Shown: positions 42,368-52,047, counted from the first letter of the stretch. The stretch is DNA of 64,000 bases from Staphylococcus felis (GCF_003012915.1 NZ_CP027770.1:434001-498000); one strand, 5' to 3'. Notes: generated by a model not told the origin, from the sequence alone. Numbers and translations are program-made.

Positions 42368-42964
42368 CTACATTTCTGTACGACCTGTAATCGCTTTAGA
42401 AAGCGTCACCTCATCAGCATATTCCAAATCTCCGCCTACCGATAGCCCTTGAGCTAAACGTGTAACACGAATTCCTAAAGGTTTAACCAATCTAGAAATA
42501 TACATAGCTGTTGATTCGCCTTCTAAGTTAGGGTTCATTGCGAGTATCAATTCTTTGATGTTTTCATCTTTTAAACGATCGACCAAACTTGGAATATTAA
42601 TATCTTCAGGCCCTATCCCATCCATTGGAGAAATCGTACCATGTAGAACATGATAAAGCCCCTTATATTCTTTCATTTTTTCCATGGCAATCACATCTTT
42701 ATCACTTTCAACCACACAAATAATAGAGCGATCTCTCTGTTTATCCTCACAAATATAGCAAGGATCCTGTTCAGTGATATGGCCACAAATACTGCAGTAC
42801 GTTAACTCTCTTTTAACATCTACGAGTGCTTTTGCAAACTGTACGACATCGTCTTCTTTCATATCTAATACATGAAAAGCCAGACGTTGAGCCGTCTTTG
42901 GACCAATGCCTGGCAATTTCATGAAACTATCGATAAGTTTAGATATTGGTCCGGGATAATGCAT
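42368..42964 (-). CDS. recR: recombination protein RecR
   Basis: Acts with RecO and RecF to load RecA at gaps. The 198 residues have a helix-hairpin-helix ([17 protein letters not shown]), a zinc finger ([16 protein letters not shown], about 57-72), a Toprim domain ([16 protein letters not shown]) and the C-terminal Walker-B-like [19 protein letters not shown]. It starts one base after the ybaB stop, the conserved dnaX-ybaB-recR order. Confidence 0.98.
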   Translation of the reverse strand: MHYPGPISKLIDSFMKLPGIGPKTAQRLAFHVLDMKEDDVVQFAKALVDVKRELTYCSICGHITEQDPCYICEDKQRDRSIICVVESDKDVIAMEKMKEYKGLYHVLHGTISPMDGIGPEDINIPSLVDRLKDENIKELILAMNPNLEGESTAMYISRLVKPLGIRVTRLAQGLSVGGDLEYADEVTLSKAITGRTEM

Positions 42965-42965
42965 A

Positions 42966-43286
42966 TTACATCATTCCTGGAATGTTAAGACCTTTAGTAT
43001 GCTTACCTAAACGTTCTGCTGTCAGTTCATCTGCTTTGTTCATCGCTTCGTTTGTCGCTGCTAATACTAAATCTTGTAACATTTCTACATCTTCTGGATC
43101 TACTACTTCCTCATTGATGACAACATCAACAACTTCTTTATGGCCTGTTACAACAACTTTGACCATACCGCCACCAGCAGTACCTTCTACTTTTTCTTCT
43201 TTGAGCTTTTCTTGTTCATCAGCCATTTTCTTTTGCATTTTTTGCATTTGTTTCATCATTTGTTGCATATTACCGCCACCGCGCAT
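42966..43286 (-). CDS. ebfC: YbaB/EbfC nucleoid-associated protein
   Basis: Dimeric DNA-binding protein of 106 aa. It has the Met-rich N-terminal helix ([20 protein letters not shown]), [20 protein letters not shown] and [19 protein letters not shown] role with DnaX/RecR is suggested by the invariant gene order; the mechanism is uncertain. Confidence 0.96.
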   Translation of the reverse strand: MRGGGNMQQMMKQMQKMQKKMADEQEKLKEEKVEGTAGGGMVKVVVTGHKEVVDVVINEEVVDPEDVEMLQDLVLAATNEAMNKADELTAERLGKHTKGLNIPGMM

Positions 43287-43471
43287 AATACATTCCTCCT
43301 TAATGTTCCATTATATCTATTTATAATGTGTAGAAGTAGACATTTTCAGATGAGATTCTCAACTTGAAAGACAAACGGTCATATCATGTCCTATAACCAA
43401 CCTTTGTGATCATCCGCTTCTGTCTACTCACTTAAATTCGTTTTCAATTATACATACCTTTGTCACTATTG

Positions 43472-45166
43472 TCATGTTTCATCATCTACTAGATGCACCA
43501 ATGATTCACCAAACATCTCTCTTGCCTTTTGGACGACATCTCCCTCTTCAGATGCGGAGGTTGATGATTGTGATGCCGCTTGTGAACGCCCTTGTTTACG
43601 TTGGTCTATATAATCTTTACGTACTTGCATCCATTTATCAGCAGGCACCCCTACAACTTCAATTGATTTATTAATGATATCTTTAATGACATTTTCGACA
43701 CTATGCCGCTTTGTTTCATCTTTTTTTAAGATTTCACAGTGTATCTCATCCTCAAACTGAATTAAGACTTTATCTTCACTTGCTGCAACAGGTTGAGAAT
43801 TTTGCAATAAGCTTACAAGCGCTTTTTGGTCACGATCTTTGGCATATTGTATAACATCTGCCCAGCGTTCTCTAATAAGCGCAATATCCTCTTTATTCGC
43901 TTTGTCTAAAACTTTTGCAATATGTTCCAAAGAAAATGTGGAGCGTCCACCTCGGCGTTTCGTCGGTTTAGCTTTTGTAGGGGATTGTGTTGGTAAACCT
44001 TGTGATTTTATCGTTTTAAGTTCTGACTCCAATGCTTCCATACGTCTTAGTAAAGCTTCATCCCCTTCAGATGATGCATGATTGACAACAACTTCACCCG
44101 TTGATTGCGCTTCTTTAACCATTTCAGAAATTTTGACGATTAACACTTCAAAATGAACGTTTTGATTCACACTAAAACGTATTGACACTAATGTATCATT
44201 GATAACATCTATCATTTTATAAAGCGTGTCAAAATCAAATTGGTTAAGTGCGTCAAACTCGAATGGTTGCTGTGTGGTTTTCGCCATAATAGTGTTTCTA
44301 ACAAAATAAATCATGTCGTTTATAAGGCGATTAACTTCTTTACCTTGACTAATAAAATGATGGTAGTGTTCAAAAGCACTATGGACATTATTTTCCACAA
44401 CATATTTAAACAGCGTATTAATGTCTGATTCATCTAAGCTCCCCGTAACATCCAGTGCATCTTTTAAAGTGAGGCGATCATCCCCAAATGCGATAGCTTG
44501 ATCCATAATACTTAATGCATCACGCATCCCACCTTCAGATACCTTAGCAATAAAATTAAGCGCATCTTCATCATAAGCAATATTTTGAGTTGTTGCGACG
44601 TGTGCGAGACGATCAACAATTTGATTCATATTAATTGCCTTAAAATCAAAGCGCTGTGCACGTGAAATAATAGTCGGCGGTATCTTATGAGGCTCAGTTG
44701 TCGCTAATATAAAAATGGCATGTGAGGGTGGTTCTTCTAACGTCTTCAAAAGTGCATTAAACGCACCCGTCGTTAACATATGAACCTCATCAATAATATA
44801 TACTTTATAACGTGATTCACTCGGTGCGTATTTGACCTTATCTCGAATATTACGAATTTCATCTACACCATTATTACTTGCTGCATCAATTTCAATAACA
44901 TCAGAATTAGTTCCTTGTGTAATGCCTTTGCATATAGGGCATTCATTACAAGGCTCGCCATCATCACGAACTTCACAGTTAATTGCCTTAGCAAAAATTT
45001 TCGCAATACTTGTTTTACCTGTACCTCTAGGACCACTAAAGATGTAGGCATGTGATTGTTTATTTTTGGCAATGGCATTTCGAAGCGTTCTTGTAACATG
45101 TTCCTGTCCGACAACATCGTCAAAACTTTGAGGTCGAAACATACGGTATAATGCTTGATAATTCAC
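43472..45166 (-). CDS. dnaX: DNA polymerase III subunits gamma/tau
   Basis: Clamp-loader ATPase, 564 aa. Walker A IFSGPRGTGKTSIAKIFAKA (about residues 42-61), the zinc-binding CEVRDDGEPCNECPICKG, Walker B VYIIDEVHM, and SRC-like ISRAQRFDFKAIN. The C-terminal third is less conserved and ends in a Gln/Ser-rich linker, as in Bacillales tau. Starts at GTG 45164-45166 after GGAGGTG. HolB of the same complex lies 12 kb away at 32678. Confidence 0.98.
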   Translation of the reverse strand: MNYQALYRMFRPQSFDDVVGQEHVTRTLRNAIAKNKQSHAYIFSGPRGTGKTSIAKIFAKAINCEVRDDGEPCNECPICKGITQGTNSDVIEIDAASNNGVDEIRNIRDKVKYAPSESRYKVYIIDEVHMLTTGAFNALLKTLEEPPSHAIFILATTEPHKIPPTIISRAQRFDFKAINMNQIVDRLAHVATTQNIAYDEDALNFIAKVSEGGMRDALSIMDQAIAFGDDRLTLKDALDVTGSLDESDINTLFKYVVENNVHSAFEHYHHFISQGKEVNRLINDMIYFVRNTIMAKTTQQPFEFDALNQFDFDTLYKMIDVINDTLVSIRFSVNQNVHFEVLIVKISEMVKEAQSTGEVVVNHASSEGDEALLRRMEALESELKTIKSQGLPTQSPTKAKPTKRRGGRSTFSLEHIAKVLDKANKEDIALIRERWADVIQYAKDRDQKALVSLLQNSQPVAASEDKVLIQFEDEIHCEILKKDETKRHSVENVIKDIINKSIEVVGVPADKWMQVRKDYIDQRKQGRSQAASQSSTSASEEGDVVQKAREMFGESLVHLVDDET

Positions 45167-45195
45167 ACTTGCACCTCCGAATTTGCAATGATTTT

Positions 45196-45204
45196 ATTAT
45201 ACCA
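45196..45204 (-). promoter_or_regulatory. extended -10 promoter of dnaX
   Basis: On the minus strand TGGTATAAT (perfect -10 with TGn) lies about 30 bases before the dnaX GTG. The -35 is poor. Confidence 0.5.
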
Positions 45205-45238
45205 TGCCTATGATATTTTGTATGACTGAAAACATAAT

Positions 45239-45766
45239 CTAAAAGATAGCTGACTCCATTAGTTGTCCATGAGGTGGATCTTCCAGCGTATCCCACAAAA
45301 ATTTAACTTTAAAATCATCCTCTTTCATATTAAGAGGTGGCTTAATATTGAAATTTAAAATGGGTTCATAGCCAAGTTTTTGAAAGTAGCCATAATGGTC
45401 TAATACAACGATAGCCGTGTATTCTTCATTTAACGCTCTTTCTTCTAGAGCTTGAACGAGTGCTTTTCCAATCCCTTTTGACTGATATGGTGTCGCTACT
45501 GCTAATGACAGAAGTGCAAGAACTTGATACGACAACTCAGCACCCTTTATTGTAATCTCAGAACACATGGCATGACCAATCACTTGACCTTCACTTGTTT
45601 TAGCAATGACCTCTAGCTCATATCTATAATCGTTCGCATACCTGAGCCGTTTGATGCGCTCTAATATTTTAGATACGGGAATAGACGTTTGTTCAAATGC
45701 CTGTTCAACCATTTCCAGCGATGCTTCGTATTCATTTTCAGTTAATGTACTTAAAAATATCGACAT
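45239..45766 (-). CDS. GNAT family N-acetyltransferase
   Basis: 175-aa acetyltransferase. The acetyl-CoA motif A is seen in LLSLAVATPYQSKGIGKALVQALEE (Q-x-x-G-x-G, about 90-115; given in parts VATPYQSKGIG, KALVQALEE). FQKLGYEPILNF is the typical C-terminal GNAT strand. Substrate unknown. I used the second ATG (45764-45766) because the Shine-Dalgarno AAAGGGGGGG abuts the first one. Lies between SRP RNA and dnaX; I do not expect it at this place in S. aureus. Confidence 0.9.
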   Translation of the reverse strand: MSIFLSTLTENEYEASLEMVEQAFEQTSIPVSKILERIKRLRYANDYRYELEVIAKTSEGQVIGHAMCSEITIKGAELSYQVLALLSLAVATPYQSKGIGKALVQALEERALNEEYTAIVVLDHYGYFQKLGYEPILNFNIKPPLNMKEDDFKVKFLWDTLEDPPHGQLMESAIF

Positions 45767-45917
45767 TTGCATCCCCCCCTTTGTTGTAACTGATATGTTT
45801 ATTGTATCAAAAATACTAAACGATTCATTCGATTTCGATATATCCCTTAAATTTATTAAATGTATTCCTCTTGTGCCTTTGTCATAATCACATTATATTA
45901 TGATTGATAAACCCAAC

Positions 45918-45947
45918 AAAAAAAGCTAGAACAATGACGTTCCAGCT
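45918..45947 (-). terminator. terminator of SRP RNA
   Basis: AGCTAGAAC (45924-45932) and GTTCCAGCT (45939-45947) pair with one mismatch around a 6-base loop, followed on the minus strand by CTTTTTTTG. It lies about 50 bases past the folded SRP RNA. Confidence 0.8.
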
Positions 45948-45996
45948 CATCCACATTTATATTGATTATATATCTTTATATGTTTTGAAAATAAAA

Positions 45997-46270
45997 AACC
46001 ATGCACCTTTGTGTTGAATGTGTATCATAAACGTTACCAGAATCGACAGCTAAATCTCGGCTACCCCACGGCACATATGAGAATCCACTTAATGCTGCTT
46101 CCGTCAGGACCTGACATGGTTCATGGGTTCATATTGCATGGGACCGAAATCTTCAAACACCTCGTGTTCTGGGCAGACTTCACAAAAACACATCCGCGAC
46201 AAAGGAATTCAGCCTCGCATAAAGCGGATTTCGAGTACAGGGAACCGCTACCTCCCCGCTTAGCACGGTA
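45997..46270 (-). ncRNA. ffs: signal recognition particle RNA, large (Alu-containing) type
   Basis: About 270-base scRNA. The minus strand starts CCGTGCTAAGCGGGGAGGTAG (Alu domain, given in part) and contains the universal helix-8 core GTCAGGTCCTGACGGAAGCAGCA (46100-46125 region; key elements GTCAGG, GGAAGCAG). It ends GGTGCATGG, which pairs with the 5' end. A good promoter lies at -10/-35 and a terminator downstream. It binds Ffh for membrane targeting. The position near dnaX is conserved in staphylococci. Confidence 0.94.
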
Positions 46271-46276
46271 GAATTA

Positions 46277-46306
46277 ATAATACTATATTTTTGATAGAGA
46301 ATGCAA
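46277..46306 (-). promoter_or_regulatory. promoter of SRP RNA
   Basis: On the minus strand, TTGCAT (46301-46306) and TATTAT (46277-46282) are separated by 18 bases. The -10 ends about 7 bases before the RNA 5' end at 46269-46270. Confidence 0.75.
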
Positions 46307-46504
46307 GTCTTAGTTGCACATATTAAGCATAAAGTATACCTTAAATGCATTGACTGGCGTTCGAAAACCATATTACGATAAAAAATCAGTAACTTTGTCG
46401 ACAGTCTAAACGAAACAACCACATTTGTAAGAACCTTGATCTAATCAAAATCGTTTCTATGTTTGTTTAATCTGAAATACTAATCTCTTTCACCACAGCA
46501 CCTT

Positions 46505-47218
46505 CTAGCGCCTTGAAAAATCAGTAAATTTAAACTCCGTTGCAATATGTTTAGATATATTATATTGAAAGCGGCTCGTATCTTTCAAATGGACAATGCC
46601 TCGAATTGTCGCGGTATATTCTGGTATAACCTCTCCAAAAGCCAAGTGTTCTAATGCGCCAAATGGTTCGAAAGTAATAGACTTACTCGAAAATCCTATT
46701 TCATATCCTTGTTGCTCAATATATTCATACAAAGAATCTTGAACAATCTCTTGCGTTAAGCTTGGAAGCATCTCAGCTAAACAATAATCTTCATCAATAA
46801 TTTTAGTTATTCCATCTAATTGACGATAGCGAATAAAGTGCCATAATTTTGTATCAGCTGTTAGATCTAATGCTTCTTTTACTCTTGGGACTGCGCTTGC
46901 TTTTATTTGTTCAAAAACTGGCACAATCGTTTCGTACTGCATACCTAATTGTTTTTGCACTTCTTTAAAACTCACGAGCTCAGCAAAAGGGAACTCTGTC
47001 ATACCTTGATAGATTACGACAGACCCCTTTCCTCGAATTTTTTGAATTAAACCTTCTGACACAAGCATATTCAAGCTTTTTCGCACTGTTTCACGTGACA
47101 CGTTGTATGTTTTAACTAACTGATGTTCCGATGGTAACTGTGAGCCAATTGGATATTCGCCATTGAGAATGAGCTGCCGTACTTGTTCATAAATGTACTT
47201 AAACTTAATTTGTTCCAC
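46505..47218 (-). CDS. treR: trehalose operon repressor TreR
   Basis: GntR/HutC-type repressor, 237 aa. The winged helix (about 1-70) contains YIEQVRQLILNGEYPIGSQLPSE-like sequence (here IYEQVRQLILNGEYPIGSQL) and YNVSRETVRKSLNMLVSEGL. A UTRA effector domain follows; in Bacillus it senses trehalose-6-phosphate. Starts at GTG 47216-47218. Last gene of treP-treC-treR; its likely operators are at 50353-50384. Confidence 0.95.
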   Translation of the reverse strand: MEQIKFKYIYEQVRQLILNGEYPIGSQLPSEHQLVKTYNVSRETVRKSLNMLVSEGLIQKIRGKGSVVIYQGMTEFPFAELVSFKEVQKQLGMQYETIVPVFEQIKASAVPRVKEALDLTADTKLWHFIRYRQLDGITKIIDEDYCLAEMLPSLTQEIVQDSLYEYIEQQGYEIGFSSKSITFEPFGALEHLAFGEVIPEYTATIRGIVHLKDTSRFQYNISKHIATEFKFTDFSRR

Positions 47219-47232
47219 TATATCTTCCGCCT

Positions 47233-48870
47233 CTAATTTTCTATTGACATCACTATAGTAGCATAAGGTTCAAGATAATCATCTAATAATTGTCCACTTT
47301 GGATGATAACAGCTCCTTTTCGTTCAATATCAGAAGGGAGCTGTGCTTTCTGATTTGTCATATTAGCGATAACCAACCAGCGTTCCCCTTTATACTGACG
47401 CTCATAAACAAATAGCTGTGCATGTTCCATATAGCGCGGCACAATATTGCCATATGTGATAATTTCTTTTTGATGTCTTAACGCAATCAATGTCTTATAC
47501 GTATAAAAAATGGAATCCGGATTATTAATTGCTGAAGCCACATTAATATGACGGTAGTTTTTAGCTACATCTATCCAAGGTGTTCCTGTCGTAAAACCGG
47601 CATGTTCATTCGCATTCCATTGCATCGGCGTTCTTGAGTTATCACGGGACTTCTGACTTAATATTTCTAAAGCCGCTTCATCGTCCAATCCTGAGTCTAT
47701 CAGCATCTGATATGCGTTCAATGACTCCACATCTCGATATTGATCAATCGATGTAAAATGGGGATCCGTCATCCCAATTTCTTCACCTTGATAAATATAA
47801 GGCGTTCCTTGTAATAAATGCAAAACAATAGCTAGCGTTTTAGCGCTACGTTCACGTAAAACTTCATCTTTATCTGTGCCAAAGCGTGATACAACACGCG
47901 GTTGATCGTGATTACACCAAAAGATGGCATTCCAACCGCCACCTTCATAAATACCCATTTGCCATTTCATTAGGATATCTTTAAGTTGCAACAAATCAAA
48001 CTTTTGATTCGTCCATTTTTCACCATTTTGATAATCCACTTTTAAATGATGAAAATTAAACACACTTCTCAACTCTTGGCGTTCTGGGTGTGTGTACTGA
48101 ATACAATGATCAATGGTTGTTGAAGACATTTCACCGACTGTCATCATATCTCGATTGCCAAAGGTATGTTGATTCATTTCATGTAAAAACTCATGAACGT
48201 ACGGACCATCTGTATAAAACTCTTTGCCAATCTTTTCAGAATCCCTAAATTCACCTTTAGAAATAAGATTAATCACATCAAATCGAAAACCATCCACACC
48301 AAAATCAATCCAATAATTCACAATATCATACAAAGCATGGCGTACAGATTCATTCTCCCAATTCAAATCTGCTTGCGTAATATCAAACAAATGCAAATAA
48401 TACTCACCCGTTACCTCATCATATGCCCATGCATTACCGCCAAACTTAGATTCCCAATTCGTGGGTGGCCCGTCTGAAGAAGATTTGAAAAAATAATAAT
48501 CGCGATATGGATTGTCTTTGGACTTACGTGCTTCTTGAAACCAGTGATGTTCAGTTGATGTATGGTTGATTACAATATCCAGCATAATTTTAAGATTTCT
48601 CTTGTGTGCTTCATCGATTAAGTCACGTAAGTCTTCATCACTGCCAAATTGCGTGTTTACTTTATAGTAATCGCGTATATCATAACCATTATCATTCATA
48701 GGAGAATCATATATTGGCGTTAACCATAAATAATCGACACCTAAAAATTGAAGGTAATCCAATTTTTCAATAATGCCTCTTAAATCTCCTTGACCATCTC
48801 CTGTAGTATCATTAAAGGACTTTGGATAAATTTGATAGACGACAGACTGACGCCAGTCCTTTTGTCTCAT
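47233..48870 (-). CDS. treC: trehalose-6-phosphate hydrolase (phospho-alpha-(1,1)-glucosidase)
   Basis: GH13 enzyme splitting imported trehalose-6-P to glucose and glucose-6-P. 545 aa. GH13 regions: DIVINHTSTEHHWF (region I), the nucleophile Asp in GVDGFRFDVINLI, acid/base Glu in MMTVGEMSST, and FWCNHDQPRVVSRFG. The opening DWRQSVVYQIYPKSFNDTTGDG is typical of alpha-1,x glucosidases (given in part). Stands 21 bases after treP. Confidence 0.95.
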   Translation of the reverse strand: MRQKDWRQSVVYQIYPKSFNDTTGDGQGDLRGIIEKLDYLQFLGVDYLWLTPIYDSPMNDNGYDIRDYYKVNTQFGSDEDLRDLIDEAHKRNLKIMLDIVINHTSTEHHWFQEARKSKDNPYRDYYFFKSSSDGPPTNWESKFGGNAWAYDEVTGEYYLHLFDITQADLNWENESVRHALYDIVNYWIDFGVDGFRFDVINLISKGEFRDSEKIGKEFYTDGPYVHEFLHEMNQHTFGNRDMMTVGEMSSTTIDHCIQYTHPERQELRSVFNFHHLKVDYQNGEKWTNQKFDLLQLKDILMKWQMGIYEGGGWNAIFWCNHDQPRVVSRFGTDKDEVLRERSAKTLAIVLHLLQGTPYIYQGEEIGMTDPHFTSIDQYRDVESLNAYQMLIDSGLDDEAALEILSQKSRDNSRTPMQWNANEHAGFTTGTPWIDVAKNYRHINVASAINNPDSIFYTYKTLIALRHQKEIITYGNIVPRYMEHAQLFVYERQYKGERWLVIANMTNQKAQLPSDIERKGAVIIQSGQLLDDYLEPYATIVMSIEN

Positions 48871-48891
48871 ACTATAAAACCACCTTAACTT

Positions 48892-50325
48892 TTATTTTTC
48901 TCCAACGATTGATTTTGCCTTTTCTTTACTAAATTTCGAAAAAATAATTGTCAAAACAAACGGCAAAATTGCCGAAATCAACGTTCCTAAAGCATAGACA
49001 CCCCAGAACTGTTGTTCAATAGATAAAATAGCAGGCAATCCACCTACACCTACTTTACCGATAACGCCTGATCCCCCAATTAAAGCCCCTACACACATTG
49101 ACGTGACAATCGCAGCTATGAATGGATATTTTAGTGGTAAATTCACGCCAAACATCGCAGGTTCCGTCACTCCTAAAAAGCCTGAAACACCTGAAGTAAT
49201 AGCCAAACCTTGTTCCTTTTCAAGTCGACGCTTTTTATAAATATACCATGCACCAAAAGCCGCTGACCCTTGTGCAATATTAGACATCGCCAAAATAGGC
49301 CATAAATATGTTCCACCAATATCACTGCCCATCAGTTGGAAATCGACTGCTAAGAACATATGATGCAACCCTGTAATCACAAGTGGTGCATAAATCAGAC
49401 CATAAATCGCACCACCAAACCAACCGGCATTTTGGAATAAAAATGTCACTGCATCAGTAATACCTTTACCAATCACTAAAGCAACTGGACCAATAATCAA
49501 GAATGCTAAAAATCCAGTTATGAGTAATGCAACTGGACCCACTACTAACAATTTAATAGAATCATGCACTACTTTGTTTAAACCTTTTTCAATTTTCGCC
49601 AATACGTAGGCTGCTAAAAGAACGGGTAATACTTGTCCTTGATAATTCAATTGCTCAATTTTCAAGCCAAAAATGTTCCATGTTGGAATCTGATCTACTT
49701 TGCCAATATCATACTGTGACAGTAATTGAGGATGCATCAAAACGAGCCCCAAAACTAAACCAAGTACAGGATTCCCTCCAAACACTCGCATCGCACTCCA
49801 TCCTACAAGTGCTGGTAAGAAAATAAATGCTGTTGTCGCAATCACATTAATAATATTCGCAAAATCGGCAATTTGCGGCACACGTTCAATAATTGACGGC
49901 GACTTATTGATTAAAGGCATTGTCAAAACATTATTAATCCCAAGTAATAAACCTGCTGTCACAATCGCAGGCAAAATCGGAATGAAAATATCACCTAACA
50001 ACTTAATAAGCCGCTGTAAAGGGTTCCCTTTTTTCGCTGCTTGTGCTTTAGCTTCATCTTTAGATACTTCATCTGTGCCTGTCTCATTTATTAAAACTTT
50101 ATACACTTCATCCACAGTGCCCGGACCAATCACAATTTGGTACTGATGATCTGCTTTAAACTGTCCTTTCACCAGTGGATTTTGGTCTAACTTCTCCTTA
50201 TCCACCTTACTATCATCATTTAATACTAATCGTAAGCGCGTCACACAATGCGTCGCTGATTGAAGATTGTCTTCACCACCAATTGCTTTGACAATATCAC
50301 GCACATCCGAAACTTTAACTGCCAT
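48892..50325 (-). CDS. treP: PTS trehalose-specific EIIBC component
   Basis: Imports and phosphorylates trehalose. The 477 residues comprise a glucose-type EIIB domain (about 1-85) with the phosphorylated Cys in SATHCVTRLRLVL, a linker, then the EIIC membrane domain with about 10 helices and the substrate-loop GVTEPAMFGVNLPLKYPF. No EIIA domain is present, so EIIA-Glc must be supplied in trans. First gene of the tre operon, under a double operator. Confidence 0.95.
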   Translation of the reverse strand: MAVKVSDVRDIVKAIGGEDNLQSATHCVTRLRLVLNDDSKVDKEKLDQNPLVKGQFKADHQYQIVIGPGTVDEVYKVLINETGTDEVSKDEAKAQAAKKGNPLQRLIKLLGDIFIPILPAIVTAGLLLGINNVLTMPLINKSPSIIERVPQIADFANIINVIATTAFIFLPALVGWSAMRVFGGNPVLGLVLGLVLMHPQLLSQYDIGKVDQIPTWNIFGLKIEQLNYQGQVLPVLLAAYVLAKIEKGLNKVVHDSIKLLVVGPVALLITGFLAFLIIGPVALVIGKGITDAVTFLFQNAGWFGGAIYGLIYAPLVITGLHHMFLAVDFQLMGSDIGGTYLWPILAMSNIAQGSAAFGAWYIYKKRRLEKEQGLAITSGVSGFLGVTEPAMFGVNLPLKYPFIAAIVTSMCVGALIGGSGVIGKVGVGGLPAILSIEQQFWGVYALGTLISAILPFVLTIIFSKFSKEKAKSIVGEK

Positions 50326-50352
50326 ACCCCTATCACTCCCTTAAACCTATAC

Positions 50353-50393
50353 TTGTACACACAAATTATAAGTTGTATGTACAAGTTTTGCAA
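50353..50393 (-). promoter_or_regulatory. tre promoter with two TreR operators
   Basis: Minus-strand promoter: TTGCAA (50388-50393), a 17-base spacer, TATAAT (50365-50370). Two 12-base near-palindromes of the form TTGTAyryACAA flank the -10: 50373-50384 inside the spacer and 50353-50364 just downstream at the start site. They are 20 bases apart, about two helical turns. Operator assignment is inferred from similarity to the Bacillus tre operator and the treR linkage. Confidence 0.8.
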
Positions 50394-50423
50394 AGGTTTT
50401 CATTTAGTGCTTTATCAATTGAT

Positions 50424-50471
50424 TAAAAAAGCACGCATATCTCTTCTTTGCCAAAGAAATATGCGTACTTT
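50424..50471 (-). terminator. terminator of the MFS gene
   Basis: AAAGCACGCATAT (50428-50440) pairs with ATATGCGTACTT (50459-50470) with one mismatch, followed on the minus strand by CTTTTTTAATC. It lies 12 bases past the MFS stop and isolates it from the tre promoter. Confidence 0.8.
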
Positions 50472-50482
50472 AACAACCTTAT

Positions 50483-51667
50483 TTACGGCGTATAGTGTTT
50501 TTCTTTTGAAATGACTCTGACATTCATCAAGTAACATATGAACGGCACAATAAGAAGCGCAGAACACGCAATAAAAGTAACAGTATAACCCACCTTTAAA
50601 ATAACGTATCCAAAGATAACCCCCGAAAGAATCTCTCCAAATGCTCCTGAAGCACCATTTAAAGAAAATATAGTTGCCATACTAGAAGATTTTTGAGACA
50701 TTTCTTGATTCAAAGCATTATTGATTAAAACATTCATTAAATCGTCCATAACAGTTACAAATGAAATACTTATAAAGGTCACTAACTTTTTACCAAGCGC
50801 TATTAATACAATCAATATAATTGTCAACATCACGATTAATAGATTAAATGCTTCAGGCAACTGATTGATTTTAGCATTGAATTGGGAAAAAGTATGCAAC
50901 ATCACCAACAATACGATACCACCAGTCATCGCAACAAACCCAAACTTCGATTCATCAATACCAATATATTGAAAGTAAGGTTGCCAATATCTGTCAATCG
51001 TATCGATAACAAAAGCAAAAAAGAAACTAGCTATGATGATGTTGAATGCTCTTTTGTTATTGAATAAGACAGCAGTGGCATTTTTAATGATTAAAAGAAC
51101 TGAAAATGGAGTACTTTCACTTTCAGCTTTAGGATTTGATCTGATCTTTATAAATCTAATGATAAATATTATTAAAATCATAGAAATCAATCCCGCCAAA
51201 ACAAACGGAATCACTTTATTGATGTGATATAAATATCCCGAAATAGGAGCTATTATGATAATGCATAATATGTAAAGTTTACTATTATTCAAAAGTACCT
51301 TAGAAAATTGTTCCTCGTTCACAACAGAGCTAATCCATGCCTCAAACGTTCCTGAAAACAACGTTTCTGATAATGTCCATGTCAGCAACAAAGCCATCAA
51401 TATTAACCAGTTCGAGGAAAAAGGAAATAACAGCCAAGTCATCGAAAGACATATGGCCGAAATCGATAAATTGACTTTCACTCCAAATTTATCAGCAATT
51501 GCCCCTGAAGGAACTTCAAATACAAATTTTGCAATCTCAAAAATTGTTCCAATTAACCCCAACAAAAAAAGATTATAGCCTGAATGATATAAAAATAAAA
51601 TCCACAAAGGCGCGTATAAACCCACTACGCCTCCTCTCAAAAGCGAAATCACATAAAACGGCTTCAC
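50483..51667 (-). CDS. MFS transporter of unknown substrate
   Basis: 394-aa membrane protein with about 12 hydrophobic segments. The MFS loop 2-3 motif appears as FEVPSGAIADKFGVK (about 50-64), and the N-terminus is MKPFYVISLLRGGVVGLYAP. It resembles the small efflux-type MFS group with DxFGxK signatures; no substrate can be assigned. Starts at GTG 51665-51667, with a GGGGGGATG Shine-Dalgarno. It is flanked by its own terminator and tRNA-Ser. It seems richer in A and T than its neighbours and is not a member I expect between treP and tRNA-Ser in S. aureus, so it may be an acquired gene. Confidence 0.88.
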   Translation of the reverse strand: MKPFYVISLLRGGVVGLYAPLWILFLYHSGYNLFLLGLIGTIFEIAKFVFEVPSGAIADKFGVKVNLSISAICLSMTWLLFPFSSNWLILMALLLTWTLSETLFSGTFEAWISSVVNEEQFSKVLLNNSKLYILCIIIIAPISGYLYHINKVIPFVLAGLISMILIIFIIRFIKIRSNPKAESESTPFSVLLIIKNATAVLFNNKRAFNIIIASFFFAFVIDTIDRYWQPYFQYIGIDESKFGFVAMTGGIVLLVMLHTFSQFNAKINQLPEAFNLLIVMLTIILIVLIALGKKLVTFISISFVTVMDDLMNVLINNALNQEMSQKSSSMATIFSLNGASGAFGEILSGVIFGYVILKVGYTVTFIACSALLIVPFICYLMNVRVISKEKHYTP

Positions 51668-51814
51668 CTAAAATCATCCCCCCTTTACCTTCACAATTTA
51701 ATATTTTTCTAATTAGATGCATTAATCATTTTTAGAAAAATATCACAAGTGAGGCTATTCTGTTATTTTCAAGTATAGCACCTTTAAAAGTAGTAAAAAA
51801 TCCCTATTACGCAA

Positions 51815-51857
51815 ATAAAAAAGCCAAATGTTTAAAACGTGTTAAACATTTGGCTTT
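51815..51857. terminator. terminator of tRNA-Ser (possibly bidirectional)
   Basis: A perfect 15-base stem (AAAGCCAAATGTTTA at 51820-51834 with its complement at 51843-51857) has an 8-base loop and T-rich sequence on both sides. It lies 31 bases past the tRNA 3' end. Confidence 0.85.
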
Positions 51858-51888
51858 TATATCTATTAGTCTTGGATTTTACTTATAA

Positions 51889-51981
51889 TGGCGGAGGAAG
51901 AGGGATTCGAACCCCCGCGAGCCGTTAAGCCCCTGTCGGTTTTCAAGACCGATCCCTTCAGCCAGACTTGGGTATTCCTCC
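51889..51981 (-). tRNA. trnS: tRNA-Ser (anticodon UGA)
   Basis: 93 bases with the long class II variable arm. The acceptor GGAGGAA (51975-51981 on the minus strand) pairs with TTCCTCC, followed by discriminator G and encoded CCA. The anticodon loop CTTGAAA gives UGA; the T-loop GGGTTCGAATCCC is canonical. It reads UCN serine codons. A common attachment site for integrative elements in other bacteria; no element is visible here. Confidence 0.95.
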
Positions 51982-52047
51982 GTGTTACGAGCACAATAAT
52001 TATAATATTATAGCTCGCTAACAATGTCAACAATTAATTTACAAAAA

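Noticed and set aside
46011..46422. Open frames on both strands near 46.0-46.4 kb
   Set aside because: They overlap SRP RNA, which has its own promoter, conserved core and terminator.
51889..51981. Integration site at tRNA-Ser
   Set aside because: No integrase, direct repeat of the tRNA 3' end or element boundary was seen; the MFS gene alone does not show integration.
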